Counted from the stretch's first letter, positions 8,901 through 17,739 are shown. The stretch is DNA of 64,000 bases from JADFOI01 sp965218935 (GCA_965218935.1 CBDCMH010000001.1:124001-188000); one strand, 5' to 3'. Translations and numbers: made by a program. Notes: a model not told the origin generated them from the sequence alone.

Positions 8901-10400
8901 CCTTCAGGACAAGCTGGACTCCGTCAATGAAGAGTTGCAGGAAGTTACAGCCGAATATCTCGAGAAAAAATCCTGGAAGGCACAGCTGGAGAGAACAGGT
9001 CTCAAACAGCAGCAGGCCCTGAACGGATGGTTGGCCCTGCACAAGAAAATGGGCAAGGGAACTGGCAAGCAGGTTGGGAAACTCAAGGAAGAAGCCAAAC
9101 GAACCCTGCTGGAATGTCGCCAGGCCGTGCCCGTGTGGATCATGCCGATTTCGCGGGTTTTGGAAAGCTTTGATCTGACCGCCACCAAGTTTGATGTGCT
9201 CATCGTGGACGAAGCCAGCCAAAGCGATATCCGGGCGCTTTCCATCCTGGCTCTGGCGCGGGATGTGGTGGTTGTGGGAGACCATGAGCAGGTCAGCCCT
9301 TATGCCGTCGGACTGCAAACCGAAAAGGTTCAGGAATTGATCGATGAAATGTTGAAGGATATTCCCAATAAGCAGCTTTATGACGGGAAAACCTCGATCT
9401 ACGATCTCGCCCGCCAGTCTTTTGGCGGCACCATCCGCCTCCTGGAACACTTTCGCTGCGTCCCCGATATTATTCAGTTCAGCAATCATCTTTGCTACAA
9501 CAATGAGATCCTCCCGCTGCGCGATCCCTCCGCCGATGTGCTTTCTCCACACTTGGTGGCTCACTATGTGCCCCGAGCCAAGGCCCACAATAAAGTGAAT
9601 CACCATGAAGCCCAGGAGATCGCATCACTGATCCTGGCCATGTGCAGAATGCCCGAATATGAGGAGTCCACGATAGGAGTGATTTCCATGGTGGGCACGG
9701 ATCAAGCCAATGTCATCGACAATATTCTCAGGAAGCGGTTGACCGTTTCCGAATATAAGAAGCGTCGCATTCTTTGTGGCAATGCTTCTCAATTTCAGGG
9801 GGATGAAAGGGATGTGATCCTTTTGTCCATGGTGGACTCACCCTCGGACCGTCCTTTGGCGCTGCGTCAAAGAGATGAAGCGAAAAAGGTCTTCAATGTC
9901 GCTTCCAGTCGTGCCTGTGACCAGCTGTGGGTGGTTCATTCCCTCAGACCTGATCAGGATCTCAAACCCGGGGACCTGAGATATAAGTTGATCAAGCATG
10001 CTCAGGATCCCAGTGGATTGAGAAAAAAGACCATTACCAAAGAAGAAGTGTTCAAGTCCGATCTACAGAAAACGATTTTCACTGAGCTGAAAAACCAGGG
10101 ATATCGGGTATCACTGAATTTTGAGGTGGGAACCCAAGCCATCGATGTGGTCGCCCACGGGGAGGGCAATCAGCGTCTTGCCATTCAATGTGACGGGGAC
10201 TGCATCAAGACGAACGAAGAGCTGGTTGCTGAAATGGAATACTATATGACCCTTAGCCGATTGGACTGGGATATTTTCCATCTTCGTTCCAGTGAGCATT
10301 ACACCGATCCTGAGAAAACACTAAAGCGGCTGCTCGACCGGCTGAATCAAGCCGACATTACTCCCATGCAGACGGAACCCTCCGAAACCAAGGACACGGG
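5946..10400 (+). pseudogene. Large SF1 (UPF1/DNA2-like) helicase with C-terminal nuclease-like domain, inactivated
   Basis: Pieces of one reading frame of about 1480 codons are spread over three phases. The N-terminus starts at the ATG at 5946 and shifts frame near 6164. It shifts again near 6670 and 6710, and then has an in-frame TAG at 7339-7341. After that the frame stays open to the IS boundary at 10400, where the last codons come from the IS. Motifs: Walker A GPPGTGKSHT (near 7144), Walker B DVLIVDEASQSD (near 9200), VVVGDHEQVSPY, a late helicase segment NASQFQGDERDVILLSMVD, and a C-terminal IDVVAHGE...RLAIQCDGD of restriction-endonuclease type. Coiled-coil-like insert between the motor halves. 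Helicase-nuclease fusions of this type often belong to defence islands, but this copy is broken. Confidence 0.8.
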
Positions 10401-10459
10401 TGTATCCCGTCAGCGAAAGTGGGACACATAGGGCCGAGAGTTAAGAGAGAGTTGGAAGG

Positions 10460-10489
10460 TTTGAGGGGGTGAGATCTCACCCCCTCAAA
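10460..10489. repeat. Perfect 30-bp palindrome inside IS3-like copy 1
   Basis: The sequence TTTGAGGGGGTGAGA followed by its exact reverse complement forms a loop-free palindrome 67 bases before orfA. The same palindrome is in copy 2 (63365-63394). Such structures near IS ends can block translation or transcription entering from outside. Confidence 0.7.
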
Positions 10490-10556
10490 GGGCTGATCTT
10501 GACAGCCCATCAGAGCAAGCCGATGCTGGTCATGGCACAACCAAAAGGAGAACGCT

Positions 10557-10883
10557 ATGACCACAGACGTCGTCAAACAGATCCGTAGGGCCACCCGCCG
10601 GAGATTCACGGCCGAAGAGAAGATCCACATCGTTTTGGAGGGGCTCCGCGGAGAGATTCCCGTCACCGAACTGTGCCGCAAAGAAGGGATTCAACCTTCG
10701 ATCTACTACAAGTGGTCCAAGGCCTTCCTGGATTCGGGCAAAAACGGTCTAACCCGGGAGACCCAACGGAATGCGACTTCCGGTGAGGTGCGTCGCTTGA
10801 AGGAGGAGAATGAGGCCTTGAAGAAGGCGGTGGCCGAGACGGTAGTGGAGAACCAAAAGCTAAAAAAAAGTTTGGGCCTGTAA
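10557..10883 (+). CDS. IS3-family transposase OrfA (helix-turn-helix)
   Basis: 108 residues. The start MTTDVVKQIRRATRRRFTAE leads to an HTH segment (VTELCRKEGIQPSIYYKWSK) typical of HTH_Tnp_1 proteins. A C-terminal leucine-zipper-like coiled coil (VRRLKEENEALKKAVAE) would mediate oligomerisation. Ribosome binding site AAAGGAG lies upstream. It ends at TAA, 20 bases before orfB. The separate start of orfB, with its own AGGAGG, argues against a programmed frameshift fusion. Confidence 0.88.
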   Translation: MTTDVVKQIRRATRRRFTAEEKIHIVLEGLRGEIPVTELCRKEGIQPSIYYKWSKAFLDSGKNGLTRETQRNATSGEVRRLKEENEALKKAVAETVVENQKLKKSLGL

Positions 10884-10903
10884 GGCGAAGGAGGTATCAG
10901 AGG

Positions 10904-11902
10904 ATGCTCAGCGAGCACAAGCTGGAAGTTTTAAGGACAGTGGAGGCCTCCGAGTTACCGGTCCGGGAGGTGCTGGATCAACTCGAGATCCCCCGCTCGA
11001 CCTACTATCGCTGGAGACACCACTTTCGAAAGAGGGGGTTGGCAGGCTTGCGGGACCGTCCCCCAGGATCAGGACGGGTTTGGAATCAGATCCTGCCCAA
11101 AGAACGGGACCGAATCCTGGAGATGGCGCTGCTGTTTCCAGAGTGGTCCTCACGAGAAGTGAGCTGCCAGGTGACGGATAGGTGCGGGTTTACGGTCTCG
11201 GAATCCTCGGTCTACCGGATTTTGAAAGCGGAAGGGCTGATTCGGGAGGTTCAACTCCGGAGCTTTCCAGCCGAATCGGAATATCGAATCAAGACGACCC
11301 GACCCAACCAGCAGTGGCAAACGGATGCGACCTATCTTCTGGTCAAGAACTGGGGCTGGTACTATCTGATCTCAGTACTGGATGACTTTAGCCGGAGGAT
11401 CCTGGCCTGGGGACTTCACACGGCCATGCGTGCTGGAGACTTCAGCCAGGTGGTCGAGGCGGCTTGTGAGAGAACGGGTGTGGAACAGGCTCCGTTGTCT
11501 GATCGGCCCCGGCTGGTGACAGACCGCGGACCGGCTTTGATCTCCAAAGACTTTGGTCAGTATCTGGAGACCAAGGGACTGGGCCACATCCTGGCCTCAC
11601 CCTATCATCCCCAGACCAACGGGAAGATCGAACGCTACCATCGTTCCTGCAAGGAACGCATCAACCTAATGGTCTGGGAGACACCCGAGGAGTTGGAGCG
11701 AGAAATCGCGGTCTTTATCGACTACTACAACTCCAGGCGCTATCACGAGGCCCTGGGTAACGTCACACCCGATGACATGTACTTCGCAAGACGAGATTCC
11801 ATCCACACAAAAAGGAGAAGATTGAAAGGAGTCACCCTTGCCCGTCGGCAGGCGATCAATGCTAAACTAGCCCGATCAGCATCGGTTCCCACTGTCTCTT
11901 AG
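10904..11902 (+). CDS. IS3-family transposase OrfB (DDE integrase core)
   Basis: 332 residues. An N-terminal HTH (VREVLDQLEIPRSTYYRWRH) is followed by an integrase core. DDE residues are visible in QTDATYLL (first Asp), VTDRGPALIS (second Asp) and NGKIERYHRSCKE (Glu). It ends with a basic tail. AAGGAGG precedes the start. The copy at 61952-62950 differs at one noted residue (H/P in YRWRHHFRKRG). Confidence 0.92.
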   Translation: MLSEHKLEVLRTVEASELPVREVLDQLEIPRSTYYRWRHHFRKRGLAGLRDRPPGSGRVWNQILPKERDRILEMALLFPEWSSREVSCQVTDRCGFTVSESSVYRILKAEGLIREVQLRSFPAESEYRIKTTRPNQQWQTDATYLLVKNWGWYYLISVLDDFSRRILAWGLHTAMRAGDFSQVVEAACERTGVEQAPLSDRPRLVTDRGPALISKDFGQYLETKGLGHILASPYHPQTNGKIERYHRSCKERINLMVWETPEELEREIAVFIDYYNSRRYHEALGNVTPDDMYFARRDSIHTKRRRLKGVTLARRQAINAKLARSASVPTVS

Positions 11903-11942
11903 CTTGGAACCCCAAATGTCCCATTCTCGCTGAAGACGTACA

Positions 11943-12178
11943 CCCATTACGAGCTGGGTCCTCCCGGTTATCCGGAGATGGGCTTTCTGACCAAGTTTAT
12001 TGTGATTGCTCTGCTCCCCCAAATGACATTCTGGATCATGTTCACTATGGTTGTCGGGACGCTGTGTGGCGGCATTGCTGCGGCCTTGGTCCGGCCCAGA
12101 GTCACGGCGGAGGCTCAGGCGGATACGGCACCGGCCCCTCCCGAGGATAACCCGGAAAGGGCCGAAGATACTCCGTAG
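11943..12178 (+). pseudogene. 3' fragment of a membrane protein cut by the IS
   Basis: The frame enters from the IS end and reads HYELGPPGYPEMGFLTKF, then one or two hydrophobic helices (IVIALLPQMTFWIMFTMVVG and CGGIAAALV) and an acidic, proline-rich tail ending at 12178. It has no start of its own that would give a sensible N-terminus. I take it as the C-terminal remnant of an unidentified inner-membrane protein. It does not continue the helicase from the other side of the IS. Confidence 0.45.
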
Positions 12179-12195
12179 GGGAGTGGCACGAATCT

Positions 12196-12287
12196 CCGGA
12201 ATGTGGGAGGCACCTCAGGTGCCGAATCCGAAAACCGGGGGTTGTTTTGTGGGCCGTTCGGCACCTGAGGTGCCTCCCACATTCCGG
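12196..12287. repeat. Perfect 31-bp inverted repeat with 30-base loop
   Basis: Left arm CCGGAATGTGGGAGGCACCT... at 12196-12226 is the exact reverse complement of 12257-12287. Each arm also holds the palindrome GGCACCTCAGGTGCC. It lies between the truncated fragment and the end of the molybdenum hydroxylase gene, so it could act as a bidirectional terminator. It may also be a mobile palindromic unit. A related core (GTTCGGCACCTGCGGTGC) occurs near 3787. Confidence 0.7.
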
Positions 12288-12307
12288 AATTGTCCCGGCG
12301 TTCCCGG

Positions 12308-14605
12308 TTATGCCAGGCTCGCTTTCACCCGTTCCGGGGTGAAAGGAACTCTGCGAATGCGAGTACCGGTGGCGTCGAAAATCGCATTGGCAACGGCCGC
12401 GGCAACCTGCCGTGTGGAAGGTTCTCCCGCTCCCGTGGGTGCAATTTCGGGCCGATTGATCAGAACAACGTCAATCGACTCGGGGGCATCCGTGGAGTCG
12501 AGAATCGGATAGCCCAGCCAATCGGTACTGGTCACGTTGTTGCGGTCAAACTTGACTTCCTCCTTCAGAGCGCGGCTCAGAGCCTGGACAATGTTGCCCT
12601 CGATGGTTCTCTTCAAGCCGTCGGGATTGATGATCAATCCGCAGTCATGAGCTACCACAAATCGTTTGGCCCACACTCGACCGCTCTGTCGGTTCACTTC
12701 GACTTCGGCCACCATGGCCACGGTGGTTCCTCCTCGTGAGGCATAGGCCATACCCCGGCCGGTGAACACATCCCCACTCTGTTGATCCCTTTGGGGAGAG
12801 GTCCGGGACTCCCAGCCGGCTTCCTTGGCAGCTGCCTCGACCACAGCGATATCGCGAGGATCGGTCAGATACTTCAGGCGAAACTCGACAGGATCCTGAC
12901 CCACGGTTGCTGCGATCTCCTCGATGAAAGACTCGCTGGCGAAATGAACCTGGGGCCCCTGGGGATCTCGAAAGTGGGCCGTCCGGAGCGGGGAGGCCGT
13001 CTCCAGAAAGGGCGGAATCGTCTGCCAGAACTTCAGTTTGTTGGGGAAGTCATAGCTCTCCGAGGGCGTTCCGTAATTATAGCGTGTGTTCTTGGGCCAT
13101 CCCACCAGCAAGCCCGCCAGCGTGTCACTGGGACTGGACTCGTTGGAGCGGACGTCCCAGGCCGAGAAACCCTTTGCTTTGAAACGGTGGGCGATCACGT
13201 TGCCTTCGGCATCGAGACCGGCGCGAAGAGTGATGACGGATGCGGGTCCTTTGGGATCCCACCCGTGTCCCTCATGTCGCATGCCCTGAACTCGAACAGG
13301 CCGACCAATCGCTTTGGACAGCACTGCGGCATCCATGGCCGCATCACCCGCATCGTTGCGACCGTACGAGCCCGGACCTGGCACCCAGATTCCGCGCACC
13401 TTATCCACCGGAATTTCAAGGATTTTGGCCACGCCTTCGCGCGTTTTGTGGGATTTTTGGGAACCCGTCCAGACCGTTGCTCTGTCGCTGCGGGCATCGA
13501 CCACGGCACAGGCAGGCCCCATACAGGCATGGGACTGGAAAGGATGCTCATATTCGGCCTCGATAACTCGATCCGCACCCGCCAGGGCCTGCTCGATTGA
13601 TGCCTTTTGACTCAGGTCGGTACCGCCACCCGCGCTTTCCTCGACGTGGGGTGTACGCCGAATATAATCGTAAAGATCATCCATCTCGGGAAAGGGTGAT
13701 TCCACTTCCGACCAGGTAACCTTGAGTTGCCTGGCTGCATTGATGGCACTCCATTCCTCTGGAGCCACCACTCCAATGAAGTCCTTGACCCGTACCACCT
13801 TTGCGCCCGGAATATCACTGATGGAACTATCGTCCCACCCCGTGGGACGGGCCCCGGCGATGGGCGGTCGAAGGATGCGGCCGTGCCACATTCCCGGTCT
13901 TTTGATGTCCGTCACATAGGGGGTCTGCCCAAAGACCTTTCCTTCCACGTCCATGCGGGGCATCGACTTACCGACTACCTTGTACTGGTCATGAGTCTTT
14001 GGCTTGGCCTCGCCTGTCGCGTTTAGCCCGTTGCCATACCTCTCGTTCCACTCCAGGTTGACGTGGAAATACCTGTCGCCGATCAGCTCTTCGTATTTCA
14101 CCTGTCGGGAAGCTTGATTCTTGGCCTGGATAACGCCGTCGGTCACGGTCAATCCCTCTGCGGGTATCCCTAATTGCTCGGAGGCCAAATCGAGTAGGAC
14201 TCTCCGCGCCTCGGCTGCGGCATTGCGAAGCGGGTTCGCTCCACTCCGGATTCCCGTGCTGCCACTGGCGCCTCCTTGATCGACGGTGTACTCGGTGTCA
14301 CTCATCAACACTCCAACACGCTGGAAGGGAACATCCAGCTCGTCAGCGACGATTTGTGCAATCGCCGTGTCGACTCCCTGGCCCATGTCCATCTTGCCGA
14401 AATAGGCGGTCACTTTTCCATCCGCTGCAATGCTCAGATAGGAATCAAGCTGATCCGGCATAAGAGGCGGCTTGGAGGGGGAGCCGGCATCCTGGGTCGC
14501 CGCAACCGCCCATTCGGGAACGCCGAAGGTGACGACCAAAGCTCCGCCGCCCTTGAGCAGGTCACGGCGCGTAAGTTTAAAGTTCGCTTGCTTCGTCATA
14601 TCCAT
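12308..14605 (-). CDS. iorB: Molybdopterin-binding subunit of an aldehyde oxidase/isoquinoline 1-oxidoreductase-type enzyme
   Basis: 765 residues of the xanthine-oxidase family. A twin-arginine signal is visible near the N-terminus (TRRDLLKGGGALVVTFGVPEW), so the folded holoenzyme would be exported with its cofactor. Family features include the repeats KVTAYFGKMDMGQGVDTAIA and, near the C-terminus, GAGEPSTRQVAAAVANAI, where the conserved glutamate acts as catalytic base. The partner 2Fe-2S subunit is encoded just upstream on the same strand. Such enzymes hydroxylate N-heteroaromatics or oxidise aldehydes using water as oxygen source; the substrate here is unknown. A palindromic element lies in the gap between the two subunit genes. 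The symbol marks the closest type, not a proven function. Confidence 0.85.
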   Translation of the reverse strand: MDMTKQANFKLTRRDLLKGGGALVVTFGVPEWAVAATQDAGSPSKPPLMPDQLDSYLSIAADGKVTAYFGKMDMGQGVDTAIAQIVADELDVPFQRVGVLMSDTEYTVDQGGASGSTGIRSGANPLRNAAAEARRVLLDLASEQLGIPAEGLTVTDGVIQAKNQASRQVKYEELIGDRYFHVNLEWNERYGNGLNATGEAKPKTHDQYKVVGKSMPRMDVEGKVFGQTPYVTDIKRPGMWHGRILRPPIAGARPTGWDDSSISDIPGAKVVRVKDFIGVVAPEEWSAINAARQLKVTWSEVESPFPEMDDLYDYIRRTPHVEESAGGGTDLSQKASIEQALAGADRVIEAEYEHPFQSHACMGPACAVVDARSDRATVWTGSQKSHKTREGVAKILEIPVDKVRGIWVPGPGSYGRNDAGDAAMDAAVLSKAIGRPVRVQGMRHEGHGWDPKGPASVITLRAGLDAEGNVIAHRFKAKGFSAWDVRSNESSPSDTLAGLLVGWPKNTRYNYGTPSESYDFPNKLKFWQTIPPFLETASPLRTAHFRDPQGPQVHFASESFIEEIAATVGQDPVEFRLKYLTDPRDIAVVEAAAKEAGWESRTSPQRDQQSGDVFTGRGMAYASRGGTTVAMVAEVEVNRQSGRVWAKRFVVAHDCGLIINPDGLKRTIEGNIVQALSRALKEEVKFDRNNVTSTDWLGYPILDSTDAPESIDVVLINRPEIAPTGAGEPSTRQVAAAVANAIFDATGTRIRRVPFTPERVKASLA

Positions 14606-14615
14606 TCCTCCTTTA

Positions 14616-14793
14616 GCCGGGATTATTCATAAATTGTCTACTGCAGTGCCGCAATCATCCACGCTGACTGCGTTGTGCTTCCTAGGGCTCCTCGGCGTAC
14701 TGCACGAGTACGCCTGCGGGGTCCCTTCGTCGCTCGCCTTGTCATCGTGGCACCTGCGGCACTTCGTCGCGAAAATCTATGCATAATCCCGGC
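14616..14793. repeat. Palindromic element between iorA and iorB, with terminal inverted repeats
   Basis: Ends GCCGGGATTATTCATAAATT (14616) and, on the other strand, GCCGGGATTATGCATAGATT (from 14793) are inverted repeats of about 20 bases. The core holds GGCGTACT-gcacg-AGTACGCC, a perfect small hairpin, followed by TGCGGGG. The same core type is in 5567-5760. The element fills nearly the whole gap between the two subunit genes and touches the stop codon of the upstream gene. Confidence 0.65.
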
Positions 14794-15266
14794 TAGGCCA
14801 TCGCTTTAGCTGCACGATTGACGGCTCGGAGAATCGACATATGGGTGCCACAACGGCACTTGAGACTCGCAAGGCTCCGCCGAATCTCAGCATCGCTGCG
14901 GCGTGGATTCTCTTCCAGCAGTGCGACTGATGTCATCAGCCAACCACTGATACAGTAACCGCACTGGGGCACCGCCTCCTCGATAAAAGCCTTCTGCACG
15001 GGATGAGGATTCTCAGGGGTTCCCAGGCCTTCAATGGTTCGGATCTGACGACCTTGGGCAGATCGCACTGAAGTCATACAAGACCGCATCGCTCTGCCAT
15101 CCACGATGACTGTACAGGCCCCACACTGAGCCAATCCGCAACCGAACTTGGGCCCCGTGACCTCCAACTCATTGCGCAGCGCGTACAGCAGTGGCATGTT
15201 CGGATCCACTTCAAGGTCGTAAGACTTATTGTTGACGTTCAGAGATATTCGCTCTCTCGTCGCCAT
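14793..15266 (-). CDS. iorA: 2Fe-2S subunit of a molybdenum hydroxylase
   Basis: 157 residues with both cluster domains of the family. The N-terminal plant-type ferredoxin domain has CGLAQCGACTV and a later MRSC. The C-terminal helical domain has CGYCISG and CRCGTH. It passes electrons from the molybdenum centre to an external acceptor. The ATG at 15266 is preferred over the in-frame GTG at 15272 because GGAGG lies six bases upstream. It lacks a signal peptide and would travel to the periplasm with the Tat-exported large subunit, as known for IorAB-type enzymes. No FAD subunit or cytochrome partner is next to it. Confidence 0.88.
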   Translation of the reverse strand: MATRERISLNVNNKSYDLEVDPNMPLLYALRNELEVTGPKFGCGLAQCGACTVIVDGRAMRSCMTSVRSAQGRQIRTIEGLGTPENPHPVQKAFIEEAVPQCGYCISGWLMTSVALLEENPRRSDAEIRRSLASLKCRCGTHMSILRAVNRAAKAMA

Positions 15267-15333
15267 TTTCACCCTCCTTAGCTCATAGAATCGTGTCTTT
15301 TGAACTGTGTGGGCATAGTATCATGACGCCATG

Positions 15334-15365
15334 AAATCCAAAATCCAAAATTCAAAACCTGGAAT
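15334..15365. repeat. Dispersed AT-rich repeat (CCAAAATTCAAAACCTGGAA type)
   Basis: A run AAATCCAAAATCCAAAATTC followed by AAAACCTGGAATG. The same ATTCAAAATTCAAAACCTGG unit occurs near 43208-43232 and, inverted, at 46691-46720 and in a shorter form near 48131. It is intergenic in all cases. Confidence 0.5.
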
Positions 15366-15458
15366 GCCCACCCGTTCTCTCTCTTTCTCTCTGCACTCAA
15401 CCCCTGTACACTGTGTTGTCAGCTGTCAGTTGTCAGTTGTCTGTAGTCTCTGAGAATC

Positions 15459-16487
15459 ATGAGCGATATTGAGCAAGCCTACAGGATACTGGGATTGGAG
15501 AGCGATGCTTCCTTCAAACAGGTCATGGAAGCCCATCGCGACTTGGCCGTTGTCTGGGATCCCAGGCCCCATGAAAACAACCCTCGATTGCATCGAAAGG
15601 CCACCGAGAATCTTGCTCGGGTGAATCAAGCCTTCCAGTTGATTCGACGCCACCACATGGGAGCTCAGATCGAGCCGGAAGAGGACCTCGAGGGGCCGGT
15701 CGAGCAGGCCGAAGCTGAATCAGAACAAGAGTCTTCACTCTATGACGAGATCTTCTCGGATCGGGAAGCCGAAGCCAAGAGACAGATGCCCATTTGGAAG
15801 ATCGTTGTTGCGGTTTTGGCGCTGATGATCGTCCTGACTTACTGGAGTAGCTCCCGCGAAGAGGATCAGACTTCGAATTCCGCCCAGCAGACACCTCAGG
15901 GGACGGAAGAACTCCTGGAAGTGGAAATAAAGAATGGCTCTGTGGTGATTCCCTCCCGGGAACCGTCCTCCGCTGAACCTGTCCCCGAAATCAGCTCGCC
16001 CGCCAGCTCATCCTCAGAACCCCTGGTCGCTCCCAGACTCAAAAAGGAGCCTACCCCCCAGCCAGCGTCTCCATCCCCGGTGGTTCCAAGAAGGGAGGCT
16101 CCCACCGTGGAGCAGTACACTCCAGAGCCGGCCAACAAACCGGTTTTACAGCGGAAGATACCTGCTTCGAATCCGGAGGCGGAGAGTCCGGCCTCCGGAG
16201 AGGTTCAGGAAGAGGAACGTTCCCAAGTGGCCTTTGAGATGCTCAAGAACAAGTCTGTAGTGGCGCAGAAGCTGATTGAAGGAGGCCTCCAGGGAGAGCT
16301 CGATTACCAGGATTGGAAGATGGTCCGCGCCCGGGAACCGGAGTTCTGGATCGATCTCATCGCCGAACGTTCGAGCGACCAGGGGGAACTCCATCTCATT
16401 TGGTCGGTGAACACGGAAACCGGTGTGGTGACTCCGATGAGTCAAGCAGCTCGAGATCTCAATGCTGAGGTTTCAACGAAACGCTAA
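15459..16487 (+). CDS. Single-pass membrane protein with degenerate J-like domain
   Basis: 342 residues. Residues 1 to about 65 resemble a J domain (AYRILGLESDASFKQVMEAH, then ATENLARVNQAFQLI). The HPD tripeptide that activates Hsp70 is missing; the loop reads VVWDPRPHENN. An acidic linker leads to one transmembrane helix (IWKIVVAVLALMIVLTYW, about residues 110-128). A long proline/serine-rich stretch follows, then a C-terminal domain of about 90 residues ending in DLNAEVSTKR. The J part would be cytoplasmic and the rest periplasmic. Function is unknown; without HPD, classical DnaK stimulation is unlikely. Confidence 0.7.
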   Translation: MSDIEQAYRILGLESDASFKQVMEAHRDLAVVWDPRPHENNPRLHRKATENLARVNQAFQLIRRHHMGAQIEPEEDLEGPVEQAEAESEQESSLYDEIFSDREAEAKRQMPIWKIVVAVLALMIVLTYWSSSREEDQTSNSAQQTPQGTEELLEVEIKNGSVVIPSREPSSAEPVPEISSPASSSSEPLVAPRLKKEPTPQPASPSPVVPRREAPTVEQYTPEPANKPVLQRKIPASNPEAESPASGEVQEEERSQVAFEMLKNKSVVAQKLIEGGLQGELDYQDWKMVRAREPEFWIDLIAERSSDQGELHLIWSVNTETGVVTPMSQAARDLNAEVSTKR

Positions 16488-16572
16488 TTGCTGACTGGGA
16501 CTATTTATAGGTTCTCGTCACGAAGCGACGACAGCACGACCGCACAACAGCACGAGCCCGGCGCAGCCGGGG

Positions 16573-17721
16573 TTAATCCGGCTTCGTCCCTGCCAGCAGA
16601 AACGATTTGATGGAGATTTGTTTGCCATAACAGAGGAGGAGATCGCCGGGAAGAACTTCGAAGTCGCCCTCCGGGTTGGGAATGATGAGGGTGTTGCGGT
16701 TGACGCTCAGTACCAGAATGTCGCGAGCGCGCAACCCGGTTTCCACCAGCGTCTTGTTGGCGATCTCGGAATCTTGACCTACCGTTATTTCCGCTATTTG
16801 ATAGCCGCGGGCCAGCGTCAGGCGCTGCCTGATGTCAAATTCCTCAAAGTCCGCCTGATCTTCCAAGTGCTCGATGATGGCGCCTGCCACGTCCACCTCG
16901 GTGGCCTTTTCAATGCCCTCCAGGCCGGGGGAGGAATTGACCTCCATGATCTGAGGCCCGTCCTTGCCTTCAAGCATATCCACTCCCGCAACCTGCAAGC
17001 CGATGATTTGGGCTGCTCTGACTGCGGTACGTTTGTAGTGTTCATCCAGTTGGACCGCCTGTACGGATCCCCCTCTGTGAACATTGCTTCTGAACTCCTG
17101 TCCTGCAGCCTGTCGCCGCATGGCGCAGACGACCCGGTCCCCCACCACGAAAGCCCGGATGTCACGTCCCTTGCTCTCTGCAACGAATTTCTGGATGAGA
17201 ACGTTCTGTTTGGTGCTCTGCAGAGTCTCGATAATCGCCTCTGCGGTTTTGAGATCCTCAGCCAGGATGACCCCAATACCCTGCGTGCCTTCAAGAAGTT
17301 TGATGATAACGGGGGTTCCGCCCACTCTTTCGATTGCGGGGAGAACGTCATTCTTGCTCCTGACAAAGGCCGAGGGAGGAATCCCGATGTCATGTCGACT
17401 CAATATCTGAAGGCAGCGCAACTTATCCCGGGCCACGGCAATGGCCTGGGAAGAATTGAGAGAAAAGACACCCATCTGCTCAAACTGCCGCACCACTGCG
17501 GTTCCAAAAAAGGTAATCGATGCACCGATTCGTGGGATCACGGCCTGGAAAGGCTCGCACAGTTGCGTTCCCAGGGTAAGCGATGGCCGGGCCTGTTCAA
17601 CGTGGATTCCTAGTGCAAGGGTATTGAGGACCTCAAACTGGTGCCCGTGCTCGGTGGCAGCTTCACAGAGTCGGCGTGTGCTGTAGGCTTTGGGACTTCG
17701 GGAAAGGATGGCGATTCTCAT
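16573..17721 (-). CDS. rimK: RimK-type ATP-grasp ligase with C-terminal RCK_C domain
   Basis: 382 residues. The N-terminal part (MRIAILSRSPKAYSTRRLCE) and the ATP-grasp core match the RimK family. Visible landmarks are GTPVIIKLLEGTQGIGVIL (nucleotide-binding lysine and small loop), VGDRVVCAMRRQA, FRSNVHRGGSV and the metal-binding MEVNSSPGLEGIE. RimK adds glutamate residues to the C-terminus of ribosomal protein S6 in gamma-proteobacteria. From about residue 305 an extra domain (ITVGQDSEIANKTLVETGLR to LLLCYGKQ) resembles the TrkA-C/RCK_C ligand-binding fold. Typical RimK is about 300 residues. The neighbouring aspartyl-type protease gene, 18 bases upstream in the same direction, is the usual partner. 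Confidence 0.87.
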   Translation of the reverse strand: MRIAILSRSPKAYSTRRLCEAATEHGHQFEVLNTLALGIHVEQARPSLTLGTQLCEPFQAVIPRIGASITFFGTAVVRQFEQMGVFSLNSSQAIAVARDKLRCLQILSRHDIGIPPSAFVRSKNDVLPAIERVGGTPVIIKLLEGTQGIGVILAEDLKTAEAIIETLQSTKQNVLIQKFVAESKGRDIRAFVVGDRVVCAMRRQAAGQEFRSNVHRGGSVQAVQLDEHYKRTAVRAAQIIGLQVAGVDMLEGKDGPQIMEVNSSPGLEGIEKATEVDVAGAIIEHLEDQADFEEFDIRQRLTLARGYQIAEITVGQDSEIANKTLVETGLRARDILVLSVNRNTLIIPNPEGDFEVLPGDLLLCYGKQISIKSFLLAGTKPD

Positions 17722-17739
17722 CTCAAAATACTTCGGCGA

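Larger units (their letters stand above)
10401..11942 (+). mobile_element. IS3-like insertion sequence, copy 1 (1542 bp)
   Basis: Imperfect terminal inverted repeats begin TGTATCCCGTCAGCGAAAGT at 10401 and, on the other strand, TGTACGTCTTCAGCGAGAAT ending at 11942. The core TCAGCGA-A-TGGGACA is shared. It contains two transposase genes in tandem. A nearly identical copy of exactly the same length lies inverted at 61912-63453. No target-site duplication is evident. It replaces the 3' end of the helicase pseudogene. Confidence 0.9.

Noticed and set aside
8593..9606. 337-codon minus-strand frame
   Set aside because: Antisense to the helicase motor; no recognisable domain or ribosome binding site.
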